64,000 nt of DNA from Hemileia vastatrix (GCA_030280995.1 JASXTE010000001.1:628501-692500); one strand, 5' to 3'; counted from the stretch's first letter, positions 1 through 11,349 are shown. Notes: generated by a model from the sequence alone, not told the origin. Program-made: numbers and translations.

Positions 1-1055
1 TTCAAACATTGATAGAGGGCTTTGTTGGTCTGTTTGGCACTGTTTTTGTATGTCTTAATTTACAATGGTTGAAGAATTAGGTGTATTCTTGTATTTATTC
101 AGTGAATATTGGGACTATGGGTATGTGGGTACTACCATTAAATAGCCCCGGCTTTTCTCTATATTTTATGTCCAGTTTATAATTTTCATATTCCAAGTTT
201 TAAGGGGTCATTTACTCACTTTTCATTTCTAAAAGATAGCTGTTTAATTTTGTTTTTTGTGTTTTATGGGCTAACCTTAAGTCTTAGTTTAAGTGCTTAG
301 TATCATTAAGTAGAGCTAATTTGGCTCTATATTTTATGTCCCAATGTTGTTATATCTTAGTCTTGTGCTTTAAGGGTTTTAGTAGTTGTGGTGGATTTTC
401 TAAGTATTTTGGGCTTTATTGGAGGTTTTTAATGGTTTTCTGGCCTCAGGGAGGTCTAGCTGCCTCAGTCATAGAAGGCTGGGGAGTGTTTCTAGAGTGT
501 TTTTATTCAATTTGGCTGTCAAAAGTGCCAAATTAGTTTCTGTGCATGGATTTTTTGGCGGTCGTCTGTGTGTACACACTGAAGAAGACAGTTTGGGGGC
601 AACTTTAATTATCATACAAAAATCTGGTAATTATATCATTGTTTCTCACTCAGTTTTTGATGTTTTTTGGTCACAATTGGCTGTGTTTGTTGCAAGGTTA
701 GTTCTTCATTTAACTCAACTTTGGTAACTTGCTTCTCTGGTGTAGCTTTGCAACCTGCATCAAGTATTATTGCTGTTTTTTGTGCAACAAGTGCACAGTA
801 TTTTGGTTTTCTGGTGTGGATCTTTCTGCATTTCAGGTTTCTGGTTCTTTGGTTCTCAGTGGTCTGCTAGCGGCTAATTTCTTGACTTGTTAATCAGTCA
901 AGAAGTGTGTTGGAAGGGTTATAGTAACAGTCTCTAATTTTCTGTTGAAAATAAATCTCACCTGGTATTTCTCAAAGGGACAGGGTTTTTTTTCTCCAGT
1001 TTTACTCCAACTCCCTTGGTCAAGGCCTATAGCTAGTACTATAGGATTGCCTACA
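1..1055 (+). repeat. LTR of gypsy-type element R1 (copy A, near complete)
   Basis: The sequence matches the other R1 LTRs in the window along its whole length: the 'ctctatattttatgtc' boxes, the 'gttgcaaggttagttcttcatt' block (seen also at 10981) and the 3' end CTATAGCTAGTACTATAGG followed by ..CTACA. The window begins about 6 bases inside the LTR, so the TG start is just outside. It lacks the GC-rich island of copies B and the 40460/60925 pair, so it belongs to the same subfamily as copies C and D. It interrupts the TET-like gene that resumes at 1056. No body follows, so it is a solo LTR or the end of an element lying to the left. Confidence 0.85.
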
Positions 1056-1412
1056 ACACCAATTATCTTAATTTGGAGATTTACTCTTATATTAATCCTA
1101 TTACTGGACAACCTATTCCTTCCACAGCTAAAATAAAAGGTCATGGGTTATACTTTCTGGATCAAAACTGTATAATAAATTTTTGATTTGGGAACTGGAA
1201 TCATTGAAACTAATTTGAACTCTTCTCAGGATCATCACCAAAAGAAAAAAGCTCCACCTGGCTTGGAATCTTGTCAAGAGTTCACACATTTTGGATGTTC
1301 TTTTCAAGTCAGTAAAAACTTAATCCACAATATAAACAAGGTAAAAAAAGAAGGTAAATCTAACAGATATAAAAAAACTTTATGTAGATCAAAAAAGTAT
1401 GGGGATGAGTAG
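1056..1412 (+). pseudogene. C-terminal fragment of TET/JBP-like 2OG-Fe(II) dioxygenase (T1 copy 1)
   Basis: Conceptual translation aligns with the last third of the better copy at 38638-39853: YINPITGQPIPS, KIKGHGLYF and, after a one-base frameshift near 1185, GLESC-FTHFGCSFQ and the basic tail ending KKYGD. The part carrying the HxD iron ligands would lie left of the inserted R1 LTR and is outside the window. The fragment ends in a stop near 1412 and is followed by the same AT-rich spacer seen after the other copy. It is broken by the LTR insertion, a frameshift and a TGA, so it is a relic. The family assignment comes from the other copy. Confidence 0.75.
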
Positions 1413-2165
1413 AGTCATCAAATATTTTTAATTTTTTCATAAATTTTTTATAAATAACTCTTATATTTCAAATTCCTAAAATAAAGTAATGGGCCAACAA
1501 CCCTTTATTGTATTAACAGTAATCATGACAACATTTATTTGTTTCATAAGGCTCCTCAGCCTACACTTGTGGAAAATCCCAAACATTTGTTTCTAGATGT
1601 ATCCACATTTTGTCTAGAGGAATTATCATTACTTTAAAACTAAGGAAATTGATATATATTAGTTGTTTATATATTAATTTATGTAAATATATTAAATTTT
1701 GGTGATGATCACCCCTTACTTCAATAAAATGGAGAGGAGGGTATTGCCAAATTTTCAAATCTGACATGTGAAATTGATGACTTAGAAAAATTTTGGTGAT
1801 ACCCACCCCTTGCTTCAATAAAATTCAGTGAAGGGTATTGCCAATTTTTTAAAACGGATATAGAGATTTTTTGACTTAGCTGTATTTAAAAAAGTAAATT
1901 TAATTATTTGAATGTAAAGTAGAAAAAATGTATGAGTTTTTCAAATTTTAAAAAAAAAATCATCTAGAATCAAGACCTTTAAAAAGTCAGCTCATATGAA
2001 ATTATCACCTATAAGAAATAAAACAAAATTTATTTAACCAAACAAACAAATAATTTAAAATGTTGCAATAAAATGTTTCAAATCTCAGTGAGGAGTGTGT
2101 GCCAAGGATTGATTATTAGCTTTAATGCATTCTGTAAAGAATAATTTCTAAAAAAAATAAAAAAA
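1413..2165. other. Spacer between convergent TET-like and Myb/SANT genes of T1, with imperfect hairpin repeats
   Basis: No gene seen. The spacer is colinear with 39854-40459 plus 61997-62284 of the second T1 copy. It holds two imperfect copies (about 1690-1760 and 1793-1850) of a unit in which TTGGTGATACCC is followed by GGGTATTGCCAA. These twelve bases can pair throughout if two G.T pairs are allowed. The second T1 copy carries further units near 40140, 40245 and 40355. Confidence 0.6.
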
Positions 2166-3014
2166 CTAGTTATCAAAATTTTTCATTAAGCATTCAATTT
2201 CGTTAATAGATAAATTAGCTTTAACACATTCTCTCAAGAAATTTTTTTTTTTTGAACCATCCTCAAGTTGATACTTGAGTTTCATTTGATCCAAAAGGAA
2301 ATTGTACTCAAGAGCCTTCTTATCTTTCTTTATCTTGAATTTCTTCTCCTGCAATTCATGTGCCCTCTCCTCCCTCTTTAAAGAAATCTCAAATTTCTTC
2401 ATTGGAAAGCTATCTAGATTTGTTGAATTTAGAACAGGGGAGGCTTGAGTGAAGGAAGAGGATGAGAAAAGATTTTTTTTGACATCATATTGGGAGATAG
2501 CATCTTCACCATCCAACATGTTGGCAGGATTAACATCAGCTTTCTCTCCAAAAATAGCATCCATCTCTTTAAAGTATGGACATAGAGATTCAAGTTTATC
2601 ATCTATGGATTTTATGCCCTTACTGATATTGATGTCATTTATACCAATACCTGTAGAAAATGAATGTGTCTTTGCCTTCTTGTATTTTGCTTGGTCATTT
2701 TTGAAACATTCAGACATCTGTTTAGGCAAAAGATCAATCCTTCCCTTTGTCTTATTTTGTAATTCATTGGCAATTAGAAGATAGCCATTGACTTTTGATG
2801 CAGGGGGCTGTCCTACTTTAGTTGCATTCTCAGTACCAAAAAAAGAATCATAATTAGTTTTTATTTTCAGACAGTTGATAAGTATGAGATGATCATCCTT
2901 TTTTAGTTGAACATCCTTTGATTTCTCAGCTGAGCAAGGGAAAGTGTGAGTACTGGGATTTGAAGAACAACTGGGGGAAGGCTGCCTTTGAGGAGATCAA
3001 TGATGACAGGGCAT
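2166..3014 (-). pseudogene. Myb/SANT-like protein of T1 (copy 1)
   Basis: Read from an ATG at 3014, the frame is open to 2166 (282 aa) apart from one TGA at codon 6 (2997-2999). The N-terminal half (KKDDHLILINCLK, NYDSFFGTENATKVG, KVNGYLLIANELQ) resembles the trihelix Myb/SANT-like domain of rust transposon proteins. The middle has the diagnostic YFKEMDAIFGEKADVNP segment, and the C-terminus is a charged coiled coil (EKKFKIKKDKKALEYN). Harbinger transposons need such a DNA-binding partner beside the transposase. Compared with the copy at 62285-63631 it lacks the central acidic exon. It converges on the TET-like fragment, as in the other copy. Confidence 0.65.
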
Positions 3015-3290
3015 GTTGAGATATTTGAAGATGTTAAGGAGAAGAAAAAAACAGATGAGATGGGGAGGTTTTTTGAACAGAGATGACTAGACAGGATGGA
3101 AGTGCACAGCAAGGTAGGGAGGCTGGAACATCCAGAAAGTTTTCCAAGATGTGGTTGTGAAAAATTGAGGATAAAAATGTTGTATAGTGGTGAAAATTGA
3201 CATGTAAAAGGTCTAATAGCCCAATTATTAGCGAAAAAATTGCAGAAGATAATTGGGGTATAATGATTTTTATCTGCAATTAATTTAATT
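3015..3290. other. Upstream/terminal part of T1 copy 1
   Basis: No gene. The region is similar to 63632-64000 upstream of the second Myb/SANT copy, including 'ccaagatgtggtt' and 'cccaattattag'. It probably contains the Myb promoter and approaches the end of T1. The ORFs here are shadows. Confidence 0.5.
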
Positions 3291-3496
3291 GCAGATTGGT
3301 TGACTTTGATGTCCCTCAAGACTTTAAACTGATGAATTTTTTTATGGTTGGCTACATTCAGAAAGTCTGGAAAGTGGTCAATTTTTTTTATTTCTAAATC
3401 AAGAATTTCAGGCAAGAATCAATTACAGAGGAGAATCAAGAGATGAAACAAAGTGTTCAGCATAAGTCTTGAACTGGTGGATGAGGTGTCTTCTTT
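3291..3496 (-). pseudogene. Inverted fragment of R1 antisense gene 1 (3' part)
   Basis: The reverse complement of about 3300-3497 matches 5600-5770 nearly base for base: the end of antisense gene 1 (..IHQFKT-AEHF..) and the first part of the following spacer. It lies head-to-head with the truncated LTR at 3497. This points to an inversion or a template switch at the edge of the old R1 copy. Confidence 0.65.
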
Positions 3497-3918
3497 CCCA
3501 AAATACTTAGAAAAATTCATCATAACTACTAAAACCCTTAAAACACAAAATTAAGCTATGACAACATTGGGACATAAAATATAGAGCCAAATTAGCTCTA
3601 CTTAATGATACTAAGCACTTAACCCTAAGACTTAAGGTTAGCCTGTAAATCACAAAAAACCAAAGTAAACAGCAATCTTTTAAAAATGAAAAGTGAGCAA
3701 ATGACCCCTTAAAACTTAGAATATGAAAAATGTCATCAATACATAAAATATAGAGAAAAACTGGAGCTATCCAATTGTAGTACCCACATATCTATAGTCC
3801 AAATATTCACTGAATAAAATCAGTAAAGAACCCAATTATTCAACCAATGTCAATTAAGGCATACCAAATCAGTTCCAAACAGACCAACAAAGAACTCTGC
3901 CAATGTTTGAAGACCACA
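3497..3918 (-). repeat. Truncated R1 LTR (copy E, 3' LTR of the old R1)
   Basis: Reverse-complement match to the first about 420 bp of the R1 LTR, ending at ..AGACCACA (LTR start TGTGGTCT on the minus strand). The remaining part of the LTR is missing at the inverted junction near 3497. The next bases toward higher coordinates are the start region of antisense gene 1, exactly as at 41553. Confidence 0.8.
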
Positions 3919-3966
3919 TCCTCTCTCCAATTGAGAATTTCCGCATTCTCCTTCACCAAAACCACC

Positions 3967-5669
3967 ATGTTCAAACATTTTTCAAAACTAATCTCTGAAA
4001 TGGGTCCCTGTCAATACAGTATTAACCATAACCTCATCTGCACCATATCACCACCAATCCATCCATACAGAACTGCTTGTGATGCCTGCTATTCCAGAAA
4101 GAAATCTTGCTCCAGACCTGGTTCATTATCATCTGCAACAGATTCACCTCCCCATCAACCTGGTCCATCTTCCAGAAAAACCAAAAGATCTAGGCCTTCC
4201 ATCTTTAGACCCAGATTAATCAAAAAGTTACACCCTTCTAAAAAGAGTTCCAAAACTACTGCCTTGTCCTTCTGATGGGAAAACAAATGCTTCTCCATAC
4301 TTAAATTTAAGCTGATGAATTTTCAGTTCATTCCCATCCAGACAGTGATAATGACAATGTGGGAACCATTGAAACACCACCACCCAACCAATTTCCCACT
4401 GTTGTGGTCTTCCAACATTGGCAGGGGCCTTTTTTGTGTGATTTGGCGCTGTTTGTGCATGTCTTAATTGACATCTGTTAAGGAATTTGGTATTTTTCTG
4501 GTTTTATTCCGTGGATATTGGGTCTGCTGGTATGTGGGTACTATCATTGGATAGCCCTGGTTTTTCTCTATATTTTATGTCTTGAAGACATTTTTCATAT
4601 TCTGAGTTTTAAGGGGTCATTTCCTCATTTTTCATTTATAAAAGATTGCTGTTTAATTTTGTTTTTCGTGTTTTACGGGCTAACCTTAAGTCTTAGGGTT
4701 AAGTGCTTAGTACCATTGGATAGAGCTAATTTTTCTCTATATTTCATGTCTCAATGTTGTTATAGTGAAATTCCGTGTTTTAAAGGTTTTAGTAGTTGTA
4801 GCTAATTTTTCTAAGTAGATTAGTGGTTTTTATTGGTTTTCTGGCTTCAGGGAGGCCGGGCCGCTTCAGGGGGCATCTCCGACGTCGGGCGGCCCGCCCG
4901 CCTCTGTTTTAGGAGGTTGGGGAGCGCTCCAGGAGGGTTTTTTATGCAATTTGGCAGGTACAGGCGCCAGATTGGTGGGTGCGCATGGGCTCTTAGTTAG
5001 TGGTCTGTGTGTACATAGTGAATAAGACAGTTTGGGGCAACCTTAATCATCATACAACCATCCGGAGGTGATCTCATTGTTCCTCACTCAGTTTTCACTG
5101 TTTTCTGGCCACAATTGGCTGTGTTTGTTGCAAGTGATTTCTTCATTTAACTTAACTTTGGCAACTGTTTTCTCTGTTATAGTCTTGCAAGCTATAGCAA
5201 GTATTATTGCTGTCTCTGGTGTGGATTTGCAGCCTACATCAAGTATCTTTGCTGTCTCTGGTGTGGACTTTGTTCTACATTTCAGTTCTTTGGTCTGGTA
5301 GTCTATCTGGTGACTACTTTCTTGGCTCATCAAGCAGTCAAGTGTGTTTAAAAGGGGTCTTTAGCAAAACAGGAACCAACTTACTTTAGCAAGTAAATCT
5401 CACTCTATTTTTCTAAAGGGACAGGGGATTTTCTCTCTGGTTTTTCTCCAACTCCCTTGGTCAAGGCCTATAGCTAGTACTATAGGATTGTCTACACCGT
5501 CAAGGACAAATTCCAAAAACATTCTTCTCAACAAAAACATCTCATTCTAAACTACTTCCAATCCACTCCTGCCAAAGATCCACAGGAAATTGAGAAAAGA
5601 AGACACCTCATTCACCAGTTCAAGACTAATGCTGAACACTTTGTTTCAACTCTTGATTATCTTCTGTAA
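3967..5669 (+). pseudogene. R1 antisense gene 1, old copy (zinc-cluster protein), split by solo LTR B
   Basis: Starts at the ATG equivalent to 41601. It encodes EMGPCQYSINHNLIC and CDACYSRKKSC, so the six-cysteine cluster has lost its second Cys (C to S). A Ser/Pro-rich linker follows. The intron donor conserved in the other copy (ATG-GTAAAG at 41930) is GGAAAA here, so the splice site is lost. LTR B (4403-5496) splits the second exon with a 4-bp duplication CTGT/CCGT. Coding resumes at 5497 and stops at 5669. This is a decayed relic of the intact gene at 41601-42241. Confidence 0.7.
4403..5496 (+). repeat. Solo R1 LTR (copy B)
   Basis: 1094 bp from TGTGGTCTTCC to TTGTCTACA, flanked by CTGT and CCGT. 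The uninterrupted homologue at about 42048 reads 'cccactatcaagg', so the target was C(C/T)GT and the duplication is 4 bp. The LTR contains the GC-rich island at 4853-4903 shared with the LTRs of the full R1 copy. Confidence 0.9.
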
Positions 5670-5769
5670 TTGATTCATGCCTGAAATTCCTGATTTAGAA
5701 ATAAAAAAAATTGGCCACTTTTCAGACTTTCTGAATGTAGCCAACCATAAACAAATTCCACATATTAAA

Positions 5770-6200
5770 GTCTTGGGGGACTCATCCTCAGTATTAAGTC
5801 TTGGGGGACTAACAGCCCTCAGTATATAGTCTTGGGGGACTAAAAAATACCCTCAGTTTATAGTGTTAGGGGACTCAAAACCTAAATCATAAAGACAGGA
5901 CCAGAGATCAAACCATTAAAGACTAAAGAAATAAACTAAAATTCTGGGGTAACTGTTCTACAGAGCAGCCAGCTCATCAGTTACCCCCACACTTGCCTTA
6001 ACAAAATTTAGAGACTCCCCCTTTGGATGCCCTATTCAAGAATTACACCAACATCACATTAACAGTTTTTAGTCTAGAAGGATTCAACAATCAAACCATC
6101 CTCAGTTTATAGTCTTGGGGGACTATACCATTCTTTAGTTTAAATTCTTGATGGACTGCCCAGAGTGTTCAGTTTAAAGTCTTAACAGACTTTTCACACT
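5770..6200 (+). repeat. Cluster of AGTC-N6-GACT dyads and a long hairpin (old R1)
   Basis: At least five copies of a short dyad in which AGTC and GACT flank six variable bases (for example near 5780, 5803, 5830, 6108 and 6177), usually after CAGTTTAAA or CAGTTTATA. At 5944-5992 GGGGTAACTG and CAGTTACCCC can form a 10-bp stem. The same arrangement lies between antisense genes 1 and 2 of the full R1 copy (42300-42870). Confidence 0.7.
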
Positions 6201-6344
6201 TTGCATAAAAAAGACAGAGTCAATTCCATACACAATACTCCACAACCGCCCTACTGAAATTCTGCTTTCTCTTCATCATTGACACATCACTGATAAAAAT
6301 TTTCTTTTATCTCTTTTCTCTTCATTGTTTTCCCATCACAAACC

Positions 6345-7778
6345 ATGGTCCAATCCCCAGATTTTGACCCATCAGACCTTCCTTCTTTCACTGCTCTCAA
6401 GGACTATGCTTTCCAAAATTGTATCCACATGTGCAGACCTTGCACTTTCACACTTCCAACTCCTGAAGCCAAACCATAAAACAGGTCCTGTGAACTTTGC
6501 AACTCCAAAAAGAAAAAGTGTGACAGAGAACCCAATTATCCTATACCACCACCTTCACCTTCACAAAAATACATCTCTAGATCTCCTACCAGATCCCCAT
6601 AACAAGGTCCTGCTTCCTCTTCTCTATCTTCAGCTTCATCCATAAGATCACACAGCTCTGTCCCCAAAACACCCTTCAAAAGACCTGTCTTATCATCTCA
6701 AGAAACAGTCTTTATCTCAAAAAATTAAGCTAAAACAGCTTCTAAATTAGCTCCCAGGATGATAGACCGCTTCCAGGCGGCTGACCTAACATCAGGCGGC
6801 CCACGCACCTCGCTGGGAAGTGGAAATCAGGCTCCAAACCTCCAAATTCAATCAGAAAACAGCCACATTGCACCAGTAAACACCAACAGCTCCATGAAAA
6901 AACCTCCTAGTGCTTTCAGAGCAATGCGCTCAACAATTTTTTCATCAAAAAATGCCAAAAATTCTAAACTTCAAGAAGACTTACTAGAGGACCTCAATTA
7001 TGCACCAGAGCACCAAACACTGCTCCCAAACAAAAATCTTCCTCTCAAAGAAGAAGATTTAGCTACACCTCTCTGCTTCCAGCCAATTACTCATCTGACA
7101 GTTCCGTTTCTTCCAGATCTTCATCCAGAAGATCCCAATCAGTTTTCAGGTCACCTTCTCCTGGTCCATCGTACAACCAACCTGGTACCCCACCACTATT
7201 ATCCAACCAAACTGGTCCAAACAACAATATCAACAGAAACAAAAACAAAAACAGCCCTTCTGCTCCAACCAGGCCACAGGAACGTCCTCCTTCTATTTCA
7301 GATTCTCATAACCATTTAGTGGATGACCATGAAAATCCATACCTTTATCTGGTTGATCCTCCTACTTCGTCCATTCAAAATCCTTCAACAGCCTGAATTC
7401 GGGCCGTTTACAAATTTGATGAGCTTCCAATCTGTAAGTATCAAATTAATTCATCCCATTTCTTCAACATAAAACAATTACTGATACAATTCATATGTTT
7501 AGTTTTCACCCCTCCTCCTGAAACTGCTATTGGGATTGTACAACCTCTAGAAACCACATTAAAACTGGATTATGCTGATATGAAGCAACACCTAAGTATG
7601 ATTTTCTCAAAAATACTTAAGGCCTTTTCTCTTCATGGTCCATTGAATGAATTTGAGAAGAATCTGAGGAAAAAACCTCTTGATGACCACTGGAAGATAT
7701 CTAGAATAATCAAACACACCTTCCAACACTCCATCCCAGCCTCTTCTACTTCTTCCAAAAAATTACCTTTTAATCTGG
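6345..7778 (+). pseudogene. R1 antisense gene 2, old copy (zinc-cluster protein)
   Basis: Begins MVQSPDFDPSDLP at 6345. The Cys cluster reads F..CIHMCRPC, then CELCNSKKKKCD, so the second half CX2CX6C is intact while the first Cys of the first half is Phe. At least three in-frame TAA codons interrupt the first 130 codons. Ser/Pro/Asn-rich low-complexity sequence follows. The intron at about 7434-7512 (GTAAGT..GTTTAG) is conserved with 44085-44152. The last exon (DMKQHLSMIFSKILKAFSLHGPLNEFEKNLR) is cut at 7778 by later insertions and resumes at 11350. Confidence 0.65.
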
Positions 7779-7802
7779 TGTGGTACTCACATCACAGGTA
7801 AC

Positions 7803-8734
7803 TTATCTTAATTCTTTAATGGCGAAAAAAATGTTGCTCATTTTATGCATGGTTGTATAGAATGGTGCACAGGCAATATTCTCTGCGAATTCCCAGTTTT
7901 GAGCCATGGAAGGCTCTTCCTTGTTGTCAAGAGAAGGGGTATTGTCAGTGGGCCAATTGTACGTGATAACGGTATCACCAGCTGGCTGCATGGCATTCCA
8001 GTCAGGAGTAGGTGAGCGAGGTGCACACTCTGGAAGAGGAGTGGCATCCCAGAGGGGGTCTTCTTCCAGAGCAGGAAGGAACACCAAATTGTTTGGCAGA
8101 GGAGGCATTGCAGCATAAGGAGTGGCTGGCGCATCCAAAAAAAGAAAGGAAGGGTATTAGTGTTAGGTCAGAAGAGGGAAAAGAAGAGAAAGGAACTTAC
8201 AGTGTGAATACTTTCTTCAAAAAAGAGTGATCTAGAAATTGAAGCTTCACTACTGGGAGTAGGGGCTCCAAAACCAACCTTGACATGTTTGTTGTTAGGT
8301 GGTGTAGTTGAAGGAGGCGCAGGGTACTTGATGGTCATATGAATCTTCATGTGTGTGGTGGAAGCGATGGGGTCTAGACGCGCAACGGTGGGTGGCCCAT
8401 TGTAGCTACATTTTTTTTTGCAACTTTTGCAAAAATCACATGACTAGGAAAAAAAAGGAAATGGAAGTTAGTAATGAGAGTATGAAAAGAAAGGAAGGAA
8501 AATGAAGGAAAACTTAAATTAAAATAAGTGTTGCCAGAGTGGGCTTTTGAAAAATGGAAGCGGGTTATGCCATTTTTGATTCAGCAGGTCCACCTCATCC
8601 TACCCATCAGCATAGTGACTGGTGTCATGGGAGGAGCAGCAGGGGGATGCATACACACAAATTGTTGAATAGCATTCATGACTTTGGCGGTACTCTTGAT
8701 ATTAATGGTAGCATTTTCTGTGTTCATTATCTAT
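7803..8734 (-). pseudogene. Antisense-type zinc-cluster gene remnant of the 7779-10263 unit
   Basis: From an ATG near 8734 the reading MNTENATINIKSTAKV runs to a TGA. After a presumed intron (acceptor TTTTCCTAG near 8437) comes SCDFCKSCKKKCSY, an exact CX2CX6C half-cluster, then a Pro-rich region ending EESIHT. An intron (8125-8200, GTAAGT..CAG) precedes a Pro/acidic exon ending at 7803. The upstream segment IKNGIT-R, followed by 11 residues plus Ser before the half-cluster, has the spacing expected of a decayed first half (X6, X12), with its cysteines lost. One base is needed to keep frame at the last junction, and the first intron lacks a clear GT donor. Homology to the R1 and G2 antisense genes is inferred from spacing and position. 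Confidence 0.45.
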
Positions 8735-8874
8735 AAGTTATAAATAAAAAAGAATACAAGAATATAAGAGGAAATAACTATGTAGTAGAAGAAGAAGGAT
8801 GATAATGATGATTATTTATTGAAAATGAAGAAGAAGTTGGAAGATTGAGGAAGGAAACGCTGCAAGGTGCAGGG

Positions 8875-8882
8875 TATTTATA
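8875..8882 (-). promoter_or_regulatory. TATA box of the minus-strand gene
   Basis: TATAAATA on the minus strand, about 140 bases upstream of the ATG near 8734 and about 35 bases inside the LTR boundary at 8916. The intervening leader ends in a possible 5'-UTR intron acceptor (..TTATAG). Confidence 0.45.
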
Positions 8883-8915
8883 GGCTCCTGGGGAGAGTCA
8901 TGAATTGAGGGAGGA

Positions 8916-10263
8916 TGTGGTACACGCATCACAGGTAACTTCTCTTTTGGACCAATCAGCTTGTGTAGCCCAAGAAGAACAAAGGTGAATCATAGCAAAG
9001 TAGATAGCGCTATTATAAATATGTAATTATGGTTTTAAAAGAACAAAGGGAAAGAGAAGCGAGGAAGAGGATTTAGGGTCTGTGCGCTCGGATTTTTCAG
9101 CAAGATGTGCCACACAAAGGAATTATGTGTTATCAACTTAGGAGTGCAAGTGCTTAACATTATCAATTTGGATTTTCCATTAATTGTGTGTTATGCGTTA
9201 AGGAAGGAATTATGGCTCAAGGAATGCCTCTAGTACATAGTATACTGCACTGTGGCTAGTGTGGCAAGTTACTTAAACAGGTAATGTAAGTTGCAGAGGC
9301 TAACTAGTTAAGTGAATTTTCAGAACTATGAACTTAGTAATGAAGCAATGAGGATGGGGACTCAATCACAAAACTACCCAAGAGTCAAAGAAAAAAGGAT
9401 CAGCGCTGAAAGGTGTCAATGTGTGAAGTAGCGCTGAAAAAGAAACAAGGTACAGTCATAAGTGTGCATGTGAAACATGAGTGAAACAAGTTTATACAAG
9501 TTTTAGTAAGCATAAGGTATGATTAGGTGCTGTAGGTGTTACAAGCGGTGTATTTATTTTACTAATAGATTAGTTATTGTTTTACTAATGTGGCGCTAGA
9601 AACAGCACTGGAGATCAACTAGGGAACTCTGTCTGGAGCACTGAAAAATATAAGAAGGAAAGGCTATCTAATAGAAAGGGAGTAGTAGTTAAAGAGGAAA
9701 AAATATTATTTGAATCAGTCATTAAATTACAAATACTAAAGCCTCATATTATATACTTTAGAAATATATTGTGATATATAGTGATATGATATTTTGTAAT
9801 TACTCTGATAACAGTAAGAGATTGGATTTTTCTGTGATTAAGTGTTAAAGAGCATATTGGAGATATTCTGAGTCTTTTAGAGTTTATGCATCTGTGTGAT
9901 TATTTCATATAGTATAGTGAAAAAGTACAACACAGAGGGAATATATAGATTCAGTAGGATAAACTATTATTAGAGTTATTTTATTGCTATAATAAAGCAT
10001 ATTCAAAAAGAGCTCTTCAAGAGGGAATAGCTGTGGATATTAGCACTTATTAAGAATAGAAATATCCAGATAGTAATATTTGTTTTTTTCCTTATCTTTT
10101 AACTTATCTCTCAACTCATAAACTATCTAGTCAGATATTAGTTTTACACATTATTGTGCTGTCTTTAAAATAAGAGTGGAAGGGGCTTCTTTTTTGAAAT
10201 TGAAAAGAAGAACCAACCCATCTCACAATGTGTTTACTGCTCAGTACTTTAGAACACTCTACA
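8916..10263 (+). repeat. LTR of the 7779-10263 unit
   Basis: TG..CA-bounded, 1348 bp, with a 5' end repeated at 7779. No gene seen inside. The rest has no second copy in the window, so its identity as an LTR rests on the terminal repeat, the TG/CA ends and the adjacent antisense-type gene. Confidence 0.45.
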
Positions 10264-10267
10264 CCAG

Positions 10268-11349
10268 TGTGGGCTTCCAAAATTGGCAGAGGCCTTTGTT
10301 GGGCTGTTTGGCGCTGTTTTGGTATGTCTAAATTGACATTAATTGAATAATTAGGTGTTTTTCTGGTTTTATTGAGGGAATATTGGGACTATTGGTATGT
10401 GGGTACTACCATTATATAGCCTGGGTTTTCTCTATATTTCATGTCTTGATGACATTTTTCATATTCTAAGTTTTAAAGGTTCATTTGCTCATTTTTCATT
10501 TCTAAAAGATAGATGTTTAATTTTGTTTTTCATGTTTTACAGGCTAGCCTTAAGTCTTAGGGTTAAGTGCTTAGTACCATTAAGTAGAGCTAATTGGGCT
10601 CTATATTTTATGTCTCCATGTTGTCATAGCTTAATTTTGTGTTTTAAGGGTTTTAGTAGTTGTGGTTGATTTTTCTAAGTATTTTGGGCTTTATTGGAGG
10701 TTTTTGGTGGTTTTCTGGCTTCAGGGAGGTCTGGCCACTTCTAGGCAGGCCGCACGCCTCGGTTGTAGAAGGCTGGGGAGTGCTTCTAGAGGGCTTTTAT
10801 TCAATTTGGCTGCCAAAAGCGCCAAATTTGTTGCTGTGCATGGATTTTTTAGATGTTGGTCTGTGTGTACATACTGAATAAGACAGTTTAGGGAAACTTT
10901 AATTATCATAAAATCATTCAGAGGTGATATTATTGTTTCTCACTCAGTTTTCACTGTTTTTTGGCAACAATTAGCTGTGTTTGTTGCAAGGTTAGTTCTT
11001 CATTCAACTCAACTTTGGCAACTAGTTTCTCTAGTGTAGCTTTGCAACCTACATCAAGTATTATTGCTGTTTTTTGTGCAACAAGTGCACAGTGTTTTGT
11101 TTTTATAGTGTGCATCTTTCTGCATTTCTGGTTTCTAGTCCTTTGGGTCTCAGTGGTCTGCTATTGGCTAATGTCTTGACTTGTTAAGCAGTCAAGAAGT
11201 GTGTTGAAAGGGGTATAGTAACAGTCTCTAATTTGCTGTAGAAAATAAATCTCACCTGGTATTTCTCATTGGGACAGGGGTTTTTCTCTCCAGTTTTACT
11301 CCAACTCCCTTGGTAAAGTCCTATAGCTAGTGCTATAGGATTGTCTACA
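10268..11349 (+). repeat. Solo R1 LTR (copy C)
   Basis: 1082 bp, TGTGGGCTTCC..TTGTCTACA, flanked on both sides by CCAG (10264-10267 and 11350-11353). This supports a 4-bp target duplication for the R1 family. It lacks the GC-rich island. Confidence 0.9.

Larger units (their letters stand above)
7779..10263. mobile_element. LTR-bearing unit, internally deleted, with a minus-strand zinc-cluster gene
   Basis: A 31-bp direct repeat (TGTGGTAC..CATCACAGGTAACTT) occurs at 7779 and 8916 with three mismatches. The right copy opens a 1348-bp sequence ending ..CTCTACA at 10263 (TG..CA ends), read as an LTR. The left LTR appears reduced to about 30 bp and no gag or pol is present. Flanking 4-mers are CTGG and CCAG, which differ by two transitions, so a 4-bp duplication is possible but not proven. 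The unit lies inside antisense gene 2 of old R1, next to LTR C. The plan resembles a deleted derivative keeping only the antisense gene and the 3' LTR. Confidence 0.5.
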
